Below are positions 6,235 to 7,335 of a DNA stretch of 7,335 bases, piece by piece. The position numbers and the translations under genes were made by a program. This DNA comes from Lachnospiraceae bacterium (GTDB taxonomy: Bacteria; Bacillota; Clostridia; Lachnospirales; Lachnospiraceae): positions 1 to 7,335 of the forward strand of contig JAFOIS010000206.1 of assembly GCA_017420605.1 (NCBI GenBank). Reading direction: 5' to 3'. The notes beneath the pieces were generated by a model. It was given only the letters and a program-made list of their open reading frames with translations, made no database searches and was not told where the DNA came from. Each line of letters starts with the position of its first letter. Position 1 is the stretch's first letter.

Positions 6235-7335
6235 ATGAAAGATTTTGAATGGTCAGAAGAACTGTTCCGGGATCCGCCGGCGCAGTTCCGCGGCGCCCCT
6301 TTCTGGGCATGGAACGGGAGTCTGGATCCGGAGGCCCTTCGGGAAAAGATGGACGTCATGAAGGAAATGGGCTTCGGCGGCTGGCATATGCATTCCCGGA
6401 TCGGGCTCTCTGTGCCTTATCTTGGCGAAGAATTCATGAAGGCCGTCCGGTTCTGCGTGGAATACGGCAGATCACAGGAGATGCTTTCCTATCTTTATGA
6501 TGAGGATAAATGGCCGTCCGGTTTCGGCGCCGGCTTCGTGACAAAAGATGACCCGGATCTTTGTGCCCGCCATATCCTGTTTACAAAAGACGTCATCACG
6601 GGAGACCGTGCCGAAGGACGAAAGACGGTCACCGGGCGCGTTCCGATGAGCGGTCCCTGCCGGCTTCTGGCGTCCTATGACGTGGTGCTCTCGGACGGCG
6701 CGATCGTATCCTACCGGACTCTCGGACAGGATGATCCGGACAGAGAGCAGCCGGAGGGGCAGATCTGGTACGCATACGAGGTCATCAGCGATCCGGATCC
6801 CTGGTTCAACAACGCATCGTATGCAGACGTCCTGAATCCGGAAGCCGCAAAACGGTTCGCGGAGCTTATTTATGCACGGTATGCGGAGGAGATCGGCGAA
6901 GAGTTCGGAAAATGTGTCCCGACGATCTTTACGGACGAGCCGCAGTTTACGCGGATCCAGGTGCTCGAGGACGGACGCGGCAGGGGAGAAGCCTGCATTC
7001 CTTCGACGATGAACATGGACGCGCTTTTCCGGGAAGAAAAGGGGTATTCCCTTATGGAACGCCTTCCCGAAGTCTTCTGGGATTTCGCAGACGGGACGAC
7101 CGGTCCGGTCCGGTATCATTTCTTCGACTTTATCACGCAGCGTTTCGCGGATTCCTACAGCGGTGTTCTGGGCGGCTGGTGCCGCAGGCACGGGATCGGC
7201 TTTACCGGGCACCTCATGGGGGAAGGAAGCCTCGACGAACAGTCCCGGTTTGCCGGGGAATGCATGCGGTCCTACGTATACTACGACCAGCCGGGCATGG
7301 ACCTTCTGGCCGACCGTAAGGAGTTCATGACGGCC
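6235..7335 (+). CDS. GH106-like glycoside hydrolase (alpha-L-rhamnosidase type), N-terminal part (runs off right edge)
   Basis: 367 codons are open to the window edge with no stop; family members are usually around 800-1100 residues, so about two thirds is missing. The N-terminus PFWAWNGSLD (22-31), then MGFGGWHMHSRIGLSVPYLG (45-64) and LYDEDKWPSGFGAG (87-100), form the start of the (beta/alpha)8 catalytic barrel seen in GH106 and its uncharacterised relatives. IFTDEPQF (231-238) is a conserved acidic barrel-strand motif and GHLMGEGSL (325-333) followed by QPGMDLL (352-358) is another family hallmark. GH106 enzymes are calcium-dependent inverting alpha-L-rhamnosidases; sequences like this one are often distant from the characterised members, so the released sugar may not be rhamnose. 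No signal peptide precedes the domain, indicating a cytoplasmic enzyme. The ATG at 6235 has AGGG five bases upstream, a modest site, and matches where the domain begins. Confidence 0.5.
   Translation, partial: MKDFEWSEELFRDPPAQFRGAPFWAWNGSLDPEALREKMDVMKEMGFGGWHMHSRIGLSVPYLGEEFMKAVRFCVEYGRSQEMLSYLYDEDKWPSGFGAGFVTKDDPDLCARHILFTKDVITGDRAEGRKTVTGRVPMSGPCRLLASYDVVLSDGAIVSYRTLGQDDPDREQPEGQIWYAYEVISDPDPWFNNASYADVLNPEAAKRFAELIYARYAEEIGEEFGKCVPTIFTDEPQFTRIQVLEDGRGRGEACIPSTMNMDALFREEKGYSLMERLPEVFWDFADGTTGPVRYHFFDFITQRFADSYSGVLGGWCRRHGIGFTGHLMGEGSLDEQSRFAGECMRSYVYYDQPGMDLLADRKEFMTA

Noticed and set aside
5412..6359. Minus-strand open frame of 315 codons opposite the phosphohydrolase
   Set aside because: It spans two plus-strand genes and the gap between them, and its translation shows no recognisable motif.
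6472..7212. Minus-strand open frame of 246 codons opposite the GH106-like gene
   Set aside because: Antisense to a frame that reads without a stop for 367 codons and carries clear glycoside hydrolase motifs.

Overview
The window looks like part of a carbohydrate-use locus from a Gram-positive anaerobe of the Firmicutes (Clostridia, probably a gut Lachnospiraceae- or Oscillospiraceae-type organism). The evidence is moderately GC-rich coding sequence, strong GGAGG-type ribosome binding sites, a TTG start, and protein families typical of such bacteria. No taxonomic marker gene is present, so the assignment is inference from style and gene content.

Layout. Positions 550 to 1 (minus strand, running off the left edge) hold the N-terminal part of a membrane-anchored alpha/beta hydrolase. 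Its promoter lies at about 641-670, with a perfect 14-bp palindrome just upstream. A perfect 20-bp-arm terminator (702-752) follows, starting one base after the stop codon of a minus-strand GH20 beta-N-acetylhexosaminidase-type gene (2373 to 754). A 169-bp divergent intergenic region (2374-2542) holds a candidate plus-strand promoter and a pair of short direct repeats. Plus-strand genes fill the rest: a NAT_N/GNAT_C-type acyltransferase-domain protein (TTG start at 2543, to 3655), an L-ribulokinase AraB (3695-5350), a compact alkaline-phosphatase-superfamily metallohydrolase (5388-6176) and the start of a GH106-like glycoside hydrolase (6235, running off the right edge). Gaps between the plus-strand genes are 39, 37 and 58 bases with no terminator visible, so they are probably one operon.

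How the genes may work together. Neither glycoside hydrolase has a signal peptide, so both probably act in the cytoplasm on imported oligosaccharides. GH20 would remove terminal beta-linked amino sugars and the GH106-like enzyme would remove alpha-L-rhamnose or a similar residue. AraB would phosphorylate a released and isomerised pentulose such as L-ribulose. The acyltransferase-domain protein and the small phosphohydrolase have no obvious step in the standard arabinose pathway. They are the most interesting part of the window, because together with an AraB that has no araA or araD beside it they suggest a non-standard sugar route. This is a hypothesis from gene order. I saw no tRNA, rRNA, CRISPR array, mobile element or phage sequence.
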